Shown: positions 1 through 11,143 of the stretch, piece after piece
How positions within the stretch are numbered: position 1 is the stretch's first letter
Layout of the letters: each line of letters begins with the position of its first letter
Source: Pseudoxanthomonas kaohsiungensis
GTDB taxonomy: Bacteria > Pseudomonadota > Gammaproteobacteria > Xanthomonadales > Xanthomonadaceae
Reading direction: 5' to 3'
Assembly: GCF_010211765.1 (NCBI RefSeq)
Contig: NZ_PDWO01000012.1
Coordinates: 55,688-119,687 of the forward strand
Length of the DNA stretch: 64,000 bases
Program-made: the position numbers and the translations under genes
The notes under the pieces: generated by a model
Seen by the model: only the letters and a program-made list of their open reading frames with translations
Told to the model about the DNA's origin: nothing
The model's database searches: none

Positions 1-920
1 CCCCAGCGGTGCTGCCATGACACCCCGATCGCGTCGAATTCATTGCCGGTGCGCGCGTAGACGCCGCTGCTGACGGCGACCTTGACCGAGTTCTTCCGGT
101 CCACCGGCAGCGACAACGACGCACCCACGCGCCAGTTGCGCTGCAGGTCGCGGTTGTAGCGGCCGTCCACCTGCGAACGCCCGCCGGCGAAATACGTGGC
201 ATCCAGCGACCACCACGCGCCGGAGGCCAGGCCACGGATCAGGTTGCCCTGCAGCGCGTACAGCGGATCCTGCGAACGCGTCGTGCCGCCGTAGAATTCC
301 TCGTTGTCGGTGTAGAAGGTCGCGGCCAGCTTCAGTTCGGTGATCCACGGCCCGGCGGCTTTCGACAGGCCCAGCTCGGGCTTGAACGACCAGCGGTTGC
401 TGGCGATGTTGACGATGCGGTCCGCGTCGTACTGCCCCAATGGTGGCGATACCTGAAGGCTGGCGCCGACGACCAGGTCCTGCTTCCAGTCCTTGAATTC
501 GGCCAGGCCCAGCGCGGGCGCGCCATGGAAGTTGTACGACAGGCGCATCACCGGCCTGCCGAAGCCGGTGACCTTGCGCTCCACCGGCGCGCCCAGGTAG
601 TCGGCGGTGCCGCTGAGCCGCATGTAGGGCACGCCCGCATCGAACTTGGCCGAGCGGCCCCACAGCGGGAACGCATGCGCATAGCCCAGCACCAGGCTGG
701 TGGTTTTCAGGTCGTCGTCGTCGATCGGCACGGACGAGTCGAAGCTCAGCCCGCCGCGGGTCTGCACCGCACCGGCGACCAGGAAGTTCACCCCGACCGG
801 CACGTTGGAGTAGGAGCGCGGCTCGATCTCCTGCGCGGCGAGCGGGCCGGACACCAGCAGCAGGAGGAAGAGGGGGGCGATGACGATCGATGCCCGCATC
901 CCGATGCGTGTCGATTCCAT
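1..920 (-). CDS. Outer-membrane transporter-like beta-barrel protein (PF13557 type), 3' end cut
   Basis: The protein reads MESTRIGMRASIVIAPLF..., with a hydrophobic signal peptide that ends near SGPLAAQ-EIEP, so it should be exported. The rest alternates polar and hydrophobic residues as in a beta-barrel and stays in frame to the window edge, where it reads VSWQHRW. That is the usual C-terminal ending of the 'Phenol_MetA_deg' (PF13557) outer-membrane family, so only a few residues should be missing. I chose ATG 920 because AGGAGGGGG lies just upstream; an in-frame ATG at 899 would also leave the signal peptide intact. Members of this family are annotated as putative transporters or aromatic-degradation accessories, but the substrate is unknown and no neighbour suggests one. 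It follows yczE-like and dapA on the same strand, 130 bp away. Confidence 0.75.
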   Translation of the reverse strand, partial: MESTRIGMRASIVIAPLFLLLLVSGPLAAQEIEPRSYSNVPVGVNFLVAGAVQTRGGLSFDSSVPIDDDDLKTTSLVLGYAHAFPLWGRSAKFDAGVPYMRLSGTADYLGAPVERKVTGFGRPVMRLSYNFHGAPALGLAEFKDWKQDLVVGASLQVSPPLGQYDADRIVNIASNRWSFKPELGLSKAAGPWITELKLAATFYTDNEEFYGGTTRSQDPLYALQGNLIRGLASGAWWSLDATYFAGGRSQVDGRYNRDLQRNWRVGASLSLPVDRKNSVKVAVSSGVYARTGNEFDAIGVSWQHRW

Positions 921-1050
921 CAGCCCCCTCCTCCGTCTCCCTTGTCCGGAGTCTATCCCGGCCCAATCCCCTGGGCATCGACCGGCATCCGCACGAGATC
1001 GCCGGGTCGCCGGGCCCGATGCATGGGCCGGTCCGACTGCCCGGCCGATG

Positions 1051-1728
1051 TCAGCCTGCAGCACCCGGCCCGGTGTCTACGGACGGCTGCGGACCCAGGC
1101 GCACGACCAGCCACCGCAGGAACCACTGGGTCAGCGGTCCCACGCCGAACGCGAACACCACCGTTCCCACGCCCACGGTACCGCCGAGCAGCACGCCCAC
1201 CGCCAACGCGCCCAGTTCGATCAGGGTGCGCACGCGGCGCAGCGGCCAGCCGCTACGCCGGGTCAGTCCGGTCATCAGCCCGTCCCGCGGCCCCGGCCCC
1301 AGCTGCGCGCCGACATACAGCGCGGTGGCGAAGGCACAGGCGACCACGCCGCCGAGCATGAACAGCGTGCGCGGCCACAGTCCGTCCGGCGTCGGCAGCC
1401 ACGCCAGGTGGATGTCGGCGAAGGGGCCCAGCAGCAACGTGTTGGCCAACGTGCCCAGGCCCGGCATCTGCCGCAGCGGAAGCCAGGCCAGGAGCACCGC
1501 GACCGAGGTGATCACCATCACCGTGCCGAACGACAGCGGCACGCGGCCGGCCACGCCCAGGTGGAACACGTCCCACGGCGCCGCACCCAGCGCGCCCTCG
1601 ATCATCAGCGCGGCGGCCAGTCCATAGACCCACAGGCCGGCCAGCAGGCGCACGATCCGCTCGGGCAGGCGGCCGGCGCGCAACTGCGCCAGCGGCCCGA
1701 GGTTGAGCAGTCCGGCCGGACCGGTCAT
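1051..1728 (-). CDS. YczE/YyaS/YitT-family integral membrane protein
   Basis: This 225-residue protein is almost entirely hydrophobic, with about five membrane segments separated by short polar loops. It carries the features of the YczE family: LWVYGLAAALMIEGALGAAPWDVFHLG near the start (family pattern G-x-PWDV-H) and VGAQLGPGPRDGLMTGL in the middle (pattern G-PRDGLM). The family's biochemical role is not established; in Bacillus yczE lies beside surfactin and phosphopantetheinyl transferase genes, which tells little here. It starts 22 bp after the dapA stop, so the two are probably co-transcribed, although no functional link to lysine synthesis is apparent. Confidence 0.8.
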   Translation of the reverse strand: MTGPAGLLNLGPLAQLRAGRLPERIVRLLAGLWVYGLAAALMIEGALGAAPWDVFHLGVAGRVPLSFGTVMVITSVAVLLAWLPLRQMPGLGTLANTLLLGPFADIHLAWLPTPDGLWPRTLFMLGGVVACAFATALYVGAQLGPGPRDGLMTGLTRRSGWPLRRVRTLIELGALAVGVLLGGTVGVGTVVFAFGVGPLTQWFLRWLVVRLGPQPSVDTGPGAAG

Positions 1729-1750
1729 GGCCCGCGCTGGCCGCCGGCGG

Positions 1751-2653
1751 TCACGGGTCCAGCAGCCCCGCTTCGCGCAACGCGGCCTCCACCAGCGCCT
1801 GGTTGCCCGGCTCCAGTTCGGTCATCGGCAGGCGCAGGGTGCCACCGCAATGCCCCAGGCGCGACATCGCCCACTTCACCGGGATCGGGTTGGCCTCGAC
1901 GAACAGCTGCCGGTGCACCGGCAGCAGCCGCTGCTGGATCGCCATGGCGGTGGCGACGTCGCCGGCGAGCGCGGCCATGCACAGCTCGTGCATCAGTCGC
2001 GGCGCGACGTTGGCGGTGACGCTGACGTTGCCATGGCCACCGCAGAGCATCAGCGCGACCGCGGTGGCGTCGTCGCCGGAATAGATCGCGAACCCCTCCG
2101 GCGCCTCGCGGACCAGCCACTGCGCGCGCTCCAGGTTGCCCGTGGCCTCCTTGATGCCGACGATGCCGGGCACCTGCGCCAGCCGCAGCACGGTGGCGTG
2201 CTGCAGGTCGGCCACGGTGCGGCCCGGCACGTTGTAGAGCACGATCGGCAGGTCACCGGTGGCTTCGGCGATGGCCTTGAAGTGGCGGTACTGGCCTTCC
2301 TGCCCGGGCTTGTTGTAGTACGGCACCACCTGCAGCTGGCTGCTGGCGCCGACCTGTCGCGCGTACTTCGCCAGCGCGATCGCCTCGGCGGTGGAGTTGC
2401 CGCCGCAGCCGGCCATCACCGGCACCCGCCCGGCCGCCTGCTCCACCGCCACGCGGATGATCTCGCAATGCTCGGCCACGTCCACGGTCGGCGATTCGCC
2501 GGTGGTGCCGACCACGCCGATGCAGTCGGTGCCCTCGGCCACGTGCCAGTCGACCAGCCGGCGCAGCGCGTCGTAGTCGACGCTGCCGTCCTCGTGCATG
2601 GGCGTGACGAGCGCGACGATGCTGCCGCGCAGGAGAATGGGCATGGGGGTCAT
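1751..2653 (-). CDS. dapA: 4-hydroxy-tetrahydrodipicolinate synthase
   Basis: DapA condenses pyruvate with aspartate semialdehyde, the first committed step of lysine and diaminopimelate synthesis in the cytoplasm. The TIM-barrel signatures are complete: GTTGE for the threonine pair, YNVPGR with the catalytic tyrosine, and [10 protein letters not shown] with the Schiff-base lysine (about residue 165). Length (about 300 residues) is normal. The open frame extends further upstream, but homology begins at [13 protein letters not shown], so ATG 2653 (MTPMPILL) or ATG 2644 (MPILL) is the start; neither has a clear Shine-Dalgarno. The frame between 1751 and 1728 links it to the yczE-like gene downstream. 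Confidence 0.95.
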   Translation of the reverse strand: MTPMPILLRGSIVALVTPMHEDGSVDYDALRRLVDWHVAEGTDCIGVVGTTGESPTVDVAEHCEIIRVAVEQAAGRVPVMAGCGGNSTAEAIALAKYARQVGASSQLQVVPYYNKPGQEGQYRHFKAIAEATGDLPIVLYNVPGRTVADLQHATVLRLAQVPGIVGIKEATGNLERAQWLVREAPEGFAIYSGDDATAVALMLCGGHGNVSVTANVAPRLMHELCMAALAGDVATAMAIQQRLLPVHRQLFVEANPIPVKWAMSRLGHCGGTLRLPMTELEPGNQALVEAALREAGLLDP

Positions 2654-2878
2654 CCGGAGGTCGCAACGGTGGAAACGCAGCGATTCTAATGGGGGCGCGG
2701 CCGCTTGCGGCGTCTCCACCGCCCGCCCCGCCTGGTTGCCCGCGAAACGAACGACGAAACCCGCCCCCGTCACCGGGGCGCGGGAAAATTACGGCCACCA
2801 CACGACATTTGCACATCCGACTTACGCCCGCGGGCAGAGCCTGTCGATCCCCGGCATGGTGCCGGCGGGAGAACGCAG

Positions 2879-2980
2879 ATGGCGACCAGGTGGAACGAGG
2901 AACAGCAGCAGCGGCAGCAGGACCACGAGCAGGAATGGAATCCGCGCCAGCAGGGACGGCCGGACGAGGAAGAGGAATAG
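2879..2980 (+). CDS. Small acidic Gln/Glu-rich protein (33 aa)
   Basis: A 33-codon frame reads MATRWNEEQQQRQQ... and ends in DEEEE. It has a GGGAG sequence about 9 bases before the ATG and is followed 14 bases after its stop by a strong GC hairpin at 2995-3016, so it has the layout of a complete small transcription unit. The protein is very hydrophilic, with no signal or membrane segment. I do not recognise a family. It lies divergent from dapA, in what would otherwise be a plain promoter region. Confidence 0.5.
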   Translation: MATRWNEEQQQRQQDHEQEWNPRQQGRPDEEEE

Positions 2981-2994
2981 TCCGAGCGTGACCA

Positions 2995-3016
2995 GGCCCC
3001 CGCTCCGGCGGGGGCC
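2995..3016 (+). terminator. GC-rich hairpin after the small acidic ORF
   Basis: GGCCCCCGC and GCGGGGGCC form a perfect 9-bp stem with a TCCG loop. Only a weak TT follows, so it is a terminator-like hairpin without a full U-tract. It could serve the 33-aa gene on the plus strand. Confidence 0.5.
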
Positions 3017-3107
3017 TTCACCGTAGCGGCCTGGACACTGCCCCCGGCGGATCGCGCAGTCCGGAACCCGCGGCGGGCCACACCCGTCCTCGCCCGTGCC
3101 GCCGACC

Positions 3108-3212
3108 TCAGTGCCGAGCGGCCTTCTTCTCGCTCTTTTCCGCGCGCTTTTCCTTCAGCGTCTTGGCGGGCTTCTTCTTGGTCTCTTTCTTCTTGTCCAG
3201 GCCCTTGGCCAT
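3108..3212 (-). CDS. Small lysine-rich basic protein (34 aa)
   Basis: The protein is MAKGLDKKKETKKKPAKTLK followed by a further Lys/Glu/Arg-rich tail ending KKAARH. It is highly basic and charged, without hydrophobic segments, and should be a cytosolic, probably disordered peptide. GGAGGG stands 9 bases before the ATG, which strongly supports translation and this start rather than the longer upstream frame. Very similar short MAKG-DKKKE-KK proteins are annotated as hypothetical in many Gammaproteobacteria; their function is not known to me. Binding to nucleic acid or ribosomes is a guess from charge only. The gene runs divergent from the CHAD-domain gene. Confidence 0.65.
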   Translation of the reverse strand: MAKGLDKKKETKKKPAKTLKEKRAEKSEKKAARH

Positions 3213-3440
3213 TGCCGCACCCTCCGTCGTGATCGTGCGCGGAGCATGCCATATCTCCCCCCGTCCACACGGCCGCCCGACGGGCCGCACGCGGCGGGCG
3301 GGATGGCCGCCGGCGAACCCCGGTCGCGCCCCCGCCGCCGGGTGGCCCTTGCCGCCTGCCCGACCGCAGCCTGGCCCCGCGGCGACGCGCCGGCCCGGTG
3401 CTACCATCCCCAGCCCGGGCCCACCTCCTGCAGGTCACGT

Positions 3441-4214
3441 ATGCCTTCCTCCTCCCATGGAAGCAGGCTAGGCCGACTCCTCCAGCAGGAATGCCAGGCC
3501 GCGACCGCGGCGCTGGCCGGCAGCGGCGACGTGCATGCGCGGGTGCACGAAGCACGCAAGGCGATCCGCCGCGCCCGCTCGCTGCTGGCGCTGGTCGATG
3601 CCGAGCTGGAGGTCGAGTCTTCCGACGCATTGCTGCGGCGTACCGGCGACAGCCTGGGCATGCTGCGCGACGCCTATTCGGTCGCGCGTACCGCCGGCAA
3701 GCTCGCCAGGCGCACGCAGGACCCGCGCTGGAGCGAGGCCGAGGCCACCCTGGACGCGCGCGCTGATCGCCTGGCCCGGCGCGAACTGGCCGCCGACCCC
3801 GGCTTCGCCAGCCGCGTCCGCGCCATCCGGCGGGCGGCTAAACAGCTGCAGTCCCTGCCTTGGGACACGCTTGCCAGCGCGGACATCCGCGCGGGCCTGG
3901 TCCGGCAGAGCAGGCGCGCCGACAAGGCGGCGCGGCGGGCGAAGAAGCAGCCGCTGCCGCAGAACCTGCACCGCTGGCGTCGCCGGGTACGGCGGCTGCG
4001 GATGCAGGTGGACGCGCTGGCGGCGCTGAAGATCAGCTCGCTCGGCTCGGACCCCGCCGTGTCCCGCCGCCTGCACGCGCTCAGCGACGAGCTGGGCTGG
4101 CACCAGGACCTGGAGGTGCTGGCCGAGACGCTGCGCCGCATGCGCAGCCTGGCCTGCCGCCAGGCGCTGCTCGGCCAGCTGCGCGGCGGCGCGATCGAGC
4201 GCGAGGCGGCCTGA
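3441..4214 (+). CDS. CHAD-domain protein
   Basis: This 257-residue protein has the conserved-histidine alpha-helical (CHAD) layout: an N-terminal VHEARKAIRRARSLLAL helix (H near residue 34 followed by K and R-R), a second region LHRWRRRVRRLRMQVDAL, and ELGWHQDLEVL near the end. Basic residues and histidines lie on one helix face, as in CHAD proteins that bind polyphosphate; binding here is inferred from family knowledge. No CYTH or triphosphatase domain is fused. ATG 3441 follows CAGGTCACGT, a weak ribosome site. It ends 23 bp before the convergent puuC gene. Confidence 0.85.
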   Translation: MPSSSHGSRLGRLLQQECQAATAALAGSGDVHARVHEARKAIRRARSLLALVDAELEVESSDALLRRTGDSLGMLRDAYSVARTAGKLARRTQDPRWSEAEATLDARADRLARRELAADPGFASRVRAIRRAAKQLQSLPWDTLASADIRAGLVRQSRRADKAARRAKKQPLPQNLHRWRRRVRRLRMQVDALAALKISSLGSDPAVSRRLHALSDELGWHQDLEVLAETLRRMRSLACRQALLGQLRGGAIEREAA

Positions 4215-4237
4215 CCGCGGTCGCCGGAAGCCGACGC

Positions 4238-5740
4238 TCACTCCCCGATATTGATCCAGGTCGCCTTCATTTCGGTGTACTTGTCGAAGGCGTGCAGCGA
4301 CTTGTCGCGGCCGTTGCCGGACTGCTTGTAGCCGCCGAACGGCGCGGTCATGTCGCCGCCGTCCCAGTAGTTGACCCAGACGCTGCCGGCGCGCAGGCCG
4401 CGGGCCATGCGGTGCGCGCGCGCCAGGTTCGCGGTCCACACGCCGGCGGCCAGGCCGTACTCGGTGTCGTTGGCGATGCGCAGGGCCTGCGCTTCGTCGT
4501 CGAACGGGATCACCGCCAGCACCGGGCCGAAGATCTCCTCGCGCGATATCGCGTGTTCCGGACGCACGTCGTCGAACACGGTCGGCTCGATGTAGCAACC
4601 GCCGTCCACGGTCTGCAGGCGGTTGCCACCCAGCGCGAGCCGCGCGCCTTCGGCCTGGCCCTTGCCGATGTAATCGAGCACGCGCCGGGTCTGGCCTTCG
4701 TCGACCATCGCGCCCATCGGCGCGCCGGGCTCCAGCGGATGGCGCGGCTGCATCTTCCTGCCCGCCTCGACCACCCGCGCGACGAACTCCTCCTGGATGC
4801 CGCGCTCCACCAGCAGGCGCGAGGCGGCGGTGCAGACTTCGCCCTGGTTGTAGAAGATGCCCGACGCCGCAGCCTCGGCGGCCTTGGCCAGGTCCGGCGC
4901 GTCGGCGAAGACGACGTTGGGACTCTTGCCGCCGCACTCCATGTACGCACGCTTCATGTTGGACAGGCCGGCGCACTGCAGCAGGCGCTTGCCCACCGCG
5001 GTCGATCCGGTGAAGACCAGCCCGTCCACGTCCATGTGCAGGGCCAGCGGCTCGCCCGCTTCCTTGCCGAACCCGGGCACGACGTTGAACACGCCATCGG
5101 GGATGCCGGCCTCGGCGACCAGTTCAGCCAGGCGCAGCACGCTCAGCGGCGACTTCTCCGACGGCTTGAGCACCACCGAGTTGCCCATCGCCAGCGCCGG
5201 CGCCAGCTTCCACGCGGCCATCAGCAACGGAAAGTTCCACGGAACGATGGCGCCGACCACGCCCAGCGGCTCGCGCGTGACCAGCCCCAGCTCGTCCTGG
5301 CCGGTGGGCGCCACCTCGCCATAGACCTTGTCCAGCGCCTCGGCGGTCCAGTCGAAGCAGCGGATGGTGGCGGCGATGTCGACGTTGCGCGCGTCGTCGA
5401 TCGGCTTGCCCATGTCCAGCGTTTCCAGCAGCGCCAGTTCGTCGGCGTGCCGCTCGATCAGCGCGACCAGCTTCTGCAGGGTTCTCTTGCGCTTGACCGG
5501 CCTGGCCTGCGACCAGCCACCGGCCTCGAAGCTGCGCCGCGCCGCGCGCACCGCGCGGTCGATGTCGGCCTGCCCGCCGGCGGCGACCTGTCCCAGCACG
5601 CGGCCGTCGATGGGGCTGATGCAGTCGAAGGTCCTGCCATCGGCGGCATCGACGTACCGGCCGTCGATGAAGGCCTGCGTGCGCAGCGTGAGGCCGTCGG
5701 CCATGGCCTGCCAGTCGGCGCGGGTGTTTGGGGTGGTCAT
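4238..5740 (-). CDS. puuC: Aldehyde dehydrogenase of the PuuC type (gamma-glutamyl-aminobutyraldehyde / aminoaldehyde dehydrogenase)
   Basis: This 500-residue NAD(P)-dependent aldehyde dehydrogenase oxidises an aldehyde to its acid in the cytosol. Visible landmarks are VGAIVPWNFPLL, the LKPSEKSPLS cofactor-binding segment, FTGSTAVGKR, ECGGKSPNVVF with the general base Glu, YNQGEVCTAASR with the catalytic Cys, and [11 protein letters not shown]-terminal WVNYWDGGDMTAPFGGYKQSG resembles PuuC and related aminoaldehyde enzymes more than plain acetaldehyde enzymes. AGGAG precedes the ATG. It lies 70 bp downstream of a PuuR-like repressor gene on the same strand and opposite an omega-aminotransferase, so a role in polyamine-derived aldehydes (for example 3-aminopropanal to beta-alanine) is inferred. 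No glutamylputrescine synthetase or oxidase is in the window. Confidence 0.85.
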   Translation of the reverse strand: MTTPNTRADWQAMADGLTLRTQAFIDGRYVDAADGRTFDCISPIDGRVLGQVAAGGQADIDRAVRAARRSFEAGGWSQARPVKRKRTLQKLVALIERHADELALLETLDMGKPIDDARNVDIAATIRCFDWTAEALDKVYGEVAPTGQDELGLVTREPLGVVGAIVPWNFPLLMAAWKLAPALAMGNSVVLKPSEKSPLSVLRLAELVAEAGIPDGVFNVVPGFGKEAGEPLALHMDVDGLVFTGSTAVGKRLLQCAGLSNMKRAYMECGGKSPNVVFADAPDLAKAAEAAASGIFYNQGEVCTAASRLLVERGIQEEFVARVVEAGRKMQPRHPLEPGAPMGAMVDEGQTRRVLDYIGKGQAEGARLALGGNRLQTVDGGCYIEPTVFDDVRPEHAISREEIFGPVLAVIPFDDEAQALRIANDTEYGLAAGVWTANLARAHRMARGLRAGSVWVNYWDGGDMTAPFGGYKQSGNGRDKSLHAFDKYTEMKATWINIGE

Positions 5741-5810
5741 GGGAATCTCCTGGTCGTTCGCAATCGCAGCCGCGCGGGCCCGCCAAGCCGGAACGCCCGA
5801 CGGCCACCCA

Positions 5811-6359
5811 TCAGAACGTCGCCGGCGTGTTCGCGCTGACGATCACCGCCTCGGTGTCGCCGACGTTGCGGAAGCGGTGCGGCACGCGGCTTTCGAAGTA
5901 GTAGGCCTCGCCGGGGCCGAGCACGCGCACCTGGGTGCCGACGGTCACCTCGACCTGCCCGGTGATGACCACGCCGCCCTCCTCGCCCTCGTGTTCGATC
6001 ATCGCCGCACCGGTGTCGCTGCCCGGCGGCATGACCTCGCGCAGGATGCACATCTGCCGCTGCGGTCGGTGCTGGCCGACCAGGTAGTAGTGGATGTCGT
6101 TGTTGCCCACGTCGGGCAGCTCGTCGGCGGCGTAGAACGGCTGCTCCGGCGGGCCCGGGTCCAGGTCCAGGGTGAAGAAGTCGGCCAGCGAGATCGGGAT
6201 GCCGTCGAGCACCTTCTTCAGCGAGCTGACCGACGGGCTGACCTTGTTCTGCTCGATCAGCGAGATGGTGCTGTTGGTGACGCCCACGCGGCGGGCCAGC
6301 TCGCGCTGGCTGAGGTTGCGGGCGGTGCGTACCCGCTGCAGGCGTGCGCCGATGTCCAT
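5811..6359 (-). CDS. puuR: PuuR-like HTH-cupin transcriptional regulator
   Basis: This 182-residue regulator has an XRE-type helix-turn-helix in residues 5-60 (LQRVRTARNLSQRELARRVG, then NSTISLIEQNKVSPSVSSL), followed by a cupin sensor domain at about residues 105-180 (HEGEEGGVVITGQVEV, GPGEAYYFESRVPHRFRN). This arrangement is that of PuuR, a repressor released by putrescine in E. coli. An in-frame ATG upstream was rejected because homology starts at MDIGARLQ and a GGGAG site sits 11 bases before it. It is transcribed away from the aminotransferase gene and towards puuC; control of both directions from the shared intergenic region is likely. Confidence 0.88.
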   Translation of the reverse strand: MDIGARLQRVRTARNLSQRELARRVGVTNSTISLIEQNKVSPSVSSLKKVLDGIPISLADFFTLDLDPGPPEQPFYAADELPDVGNNDIHYYLVGQHRPQRQMCILREVMPPGSDTGAAMIEHEGEEGGVVITGQVEVTVGTQVRVLGPGEAYYFESRVPHRFRNVGDTEAVIVSANTPATF

Positions 6360-6518
6360 CCCTTGGGTCGCTCCCGGCCGGGGGTCCCGGCGTGTCATCG
6401 GATACTTTACATGCCGCCCCGTCCGGGTCAATTTTTGGCGTAGACTCGGCCACAGCGTTGAATTTTTAAAACGGCGCCTACCCCCTTGGCCGCCGGTACC
6501 CCCTGCCCCGGAGCGCCC
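6360..6518. promoter_or_regulatory. Divergent control region between the PuuR-like gene and the aminotransferase gene
   Basis: This 159-bp region is much richer in A/T than its surroundings. It contains two AATTTTT blocks (6430-6436 and 6460-6466) exactly 30 bp apart, about three helical turns, in the same orientation. The core ATACTTTACAT (6402 onwards) may contain the promoter for the regulator gene. The paired blocks are reasonable candidates for repressor sites, but no match to a known PuuR box is claimed. GGAG lies 7 bases before the aminotransferase ATG. Confidence 0.45.
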
Positions 6519-7889
<1,371 letters not shown>

Positions 7890-7917
7890 CGACGACGCCC
7901 CTGCCCACGCCGCACCT

Positions 7918-8010
7918 GTAGGAGCCGATCCATCGGCGACCCGAGGCCGTCGAGGCCACGGGGAACCCGACCGTACCAGTTGCGTGGGTCACCGATGGAA
8001 CGACTCCTGC
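7918..8010. repeat. GTAG-type palindrome pair (family A), one arm degenerate
   Basis: A forward copy GTAGGAGCCGATCCATCGGC starts at 7918. A degenerate inverted copy (GGTCACCGATGGAACGACTCCTGCA) ends at 8010. It lies in the 209-bp gap between the aminotransferase and alanine dehydrogenase genes. The same element recurs at 9214, 12427, 22081, 23423 and 43536. Confidence 0.8.
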
Positions 8011-8098
8011 AAAAGGGCAGGCACGGCCAGACCCGAACCCGGCAACTCCAGCCACAAGACACGCCCCCTCCGCAGACACCCATCCCCGGAGATCCACC

Positions 8099-9217
8099 AT
8101 GCTGATCGGCGTCCCCAAGGAAATAAAGAACCACGAGTACCGCGTCGGCCTCACCGCCAGCGGCGCCCGCGAGCTGTCCGCGCGCGGCCACCAGGTGCTG
8201 GTCGAACGCGATGCCGGCGTCGGCATCGGCCTGGCCAACGAAGCCTTCGAGGCCGCCGGCGCGCAGATCGTGGACAGCGCCGCGGAGGTCTACGGGCGCA
8301 CGGAGATGATCATCAAGGTCAAGGAGCCGCAGCCGGCCGAGTGCGCGATGCTGCGCCCGGGCCAGCTGCTCTACGCCTACCTGCACCTGGCCCCCGACCC
8401 GGAACAGACGCGCGCCCTGCTGGCCTCCGGCTGCACCGCCATCGCCTACGAAACAGTCACCGACGACCGCGGCGGGCTGCCGCTGCTGGCACCGATGAGC
8501 GAGGTCGCCGGGCGCATGTCGATCCAGGCCGGCGCGCACGCACTGGAGAAAGCGCAGGGCGGTTCGGGCATCCTGCTCGGCGGCGTGCCGGGGGTGAAGC
8601 CGGCCGAGGTGATGGTGATCGGCGCCGGCACCGTCGGCCTCAACGCCGCACGCATGGCGATGGGCCTGGGCGCGCACGTCACCGTGCTGGACCGCTCGCT
8701 GGACCGCCTGAAGTACGTCGACGAGCTGTACGGCGAACGCCTGACCACGATCTACTCGACCCGCGATGCGATCGAGGACCGCCTGCCCTATACCGACCTG
8801 GTCGTCGGTGCGGTGCTGATCCCCGGCGCAGCCGCGCCGAAGCTGCTGTCGCGCGGCCACCTCAAGCTGATGCGTCCCGGCTCGGTCCTGGTGGACGTGG
8901 CGATCGACCAGGGCGGCTGCTTCGAGACCAGCCGGCCGACCACGCACCAGGAGCCGACCTACGAGGTCGACGGGATCATCCACTACTGCGTGGCCAACAT
9001 GCCCGGCGGCGTCGCCCGCACCTCCACCTTCGCCCTGACCAACGCCACCCTGCCCCATGCGCTGGCCCTGGCCGACAAGGGCGCGGTCCAGGCATTGCTG
9101 GATGACGTGAACCTGCGCAACGGGCTCAACGTGCATGCCGGCAAGCTCACCTACCGCGCCGTGGCCGACGCCCTGAACCTGCCCTTCACCCCGGCCGCCG
9201 AGGCGCTGTCGTTGTAG
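8099..9217 (+). CDS. ald: Alanine dehydrogenase
   Basis: This 372-residue enzyme interconverts L-alanine and pyruvate plus ammonia with NAD+. It begins [19 protein letters not shown], the invariant N-terminus with the pyruvate-binding Arg/Lys, has KVKEPQ with the second substrate lysine, and [20 protein letters not shown] as the Rossmann NAD-binding motif. [20 protein letters not shown] is also typical. GGAGA lies 7 bases before the ATG. In this operon it would convert the alanine made by the aminotransferase back to pyruvate, the amino acceptor, and release ammonia. Its TAG stop codon is part of the GTAG palindrome that begins at 9214. Confidence 0.95.
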   Translation: MLIGVPKEIKNHEYRVGLTASGARELSARGHQVLVERDAGVGIGLANEAFEAAGAQIVDSAAEVYGRTEMIIKVKEPQPAECAMLRPGQLLYAYLHLAPDPEQTRALLASGCTAIAYETVTDDRGGLPLLAPMSEVAGRMSIQAGAHALEKAQGGSGILLGGVPGVKPAEVMVIGAGTVGLNAARMAMGLGAHVTVLDRSLDRLKYVDELYGERLTTIYSTRDAIEDRLPYTDLVVGAVLIPGAAAPKLLSRGHLKLMRPGSVLVDVAIDQGGCFETSRPTTHQEPTYEVDGIIHYCVANMPGGVARTSTFALTNATLPHALALADKGAVQALLDDVNLRNGLNVHAGKLTYRAVADALNLPFTPAAEALSL

Positions 9218-9305
9218 GAGCCGGTCGTCGGCGGCGTCCCGCGCGCGGGCACGGGCGATGCCCACATGTCCTGGGTGGATGTCGCCCATGAAGATGGGCT
9301 CCTAC
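9214..9305. repeat. GTAG-type palindrome pair (family A) overlapping the ald stop codon
   Basis: The forward copy (GTAGGAGCCGGTCGTCGGCG) starts at 9214 and its TAG is the ald stop codon. The inverted copy (GTCGCCCATGAAGATGGGCT then CCTAC) occupies 9281-9305. Between them is a small separate palindrome, CCCGCGCGCGGG (9238-9249). The pair lies inside the ald-mmsA transcription unit. Confidence 0.85.
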
Positions 9306-9338
9306 AAGAAGAGCGCGACTCCGGAGGGACCAGCAGCG

Positions 9339-10829
<1,491 letters not shown>

Positions 10830-10852
10830 GGCGCCGCGGCGCGAAGCTGCCG

Positions 10853-10975
10853 GGCGGACTCGTTGCAGTCGGCTCCTCCGCGACATGCAACCCTCCCCGC
10901 CATGCCCGCGCAGCGGCGTGGCCTGCTGGAGGATGGCCGGGCATCGAAGGACTCGGGTCCGGCAACGAGTCCGCC
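10853..10975. repeat. Intergenic inverted repeat with 14-bp arms
   Basis: GGCGGACTCGTTGC (10853-10866) is repeated inverted as GCAACGAGTCCGCC (10962-10975), with 95 bp between. A weaker nested pair (ATGCCCG / CGGGCAT) lies inside. This is the main content of the 314-bp gap between mmsA and the DUF445 gene, together with a GCGCCGCGGCGC palindrome just after the mmsA stop. No gene was found in the gap. Confidence 0.6.
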
Positions 10976-11143
10976 AGGTTCCTGCCTGCACCGTACGAAG
11001 GACCCCGCGATCGCGCGCGCCCGGCACGTCCCGGCGGACCGGTCCATTCGGCGACCACGGCTTTGGCGCCCCGCTTCATGCGTCGCGCATGTCCCCGCCG
11101 CTACACTCCCCGCGTTCGCGTCCGAACCGTGCAGTGGAGTGGC

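Noticed and set aside
880..2019. 379-codon open frame on the plus strand across the yczE-like gene and into dapA
   Set aside because: Both genes on the minus strand have clear family matches; this frame has only repetitive Arg/Pro/Gln sequence.
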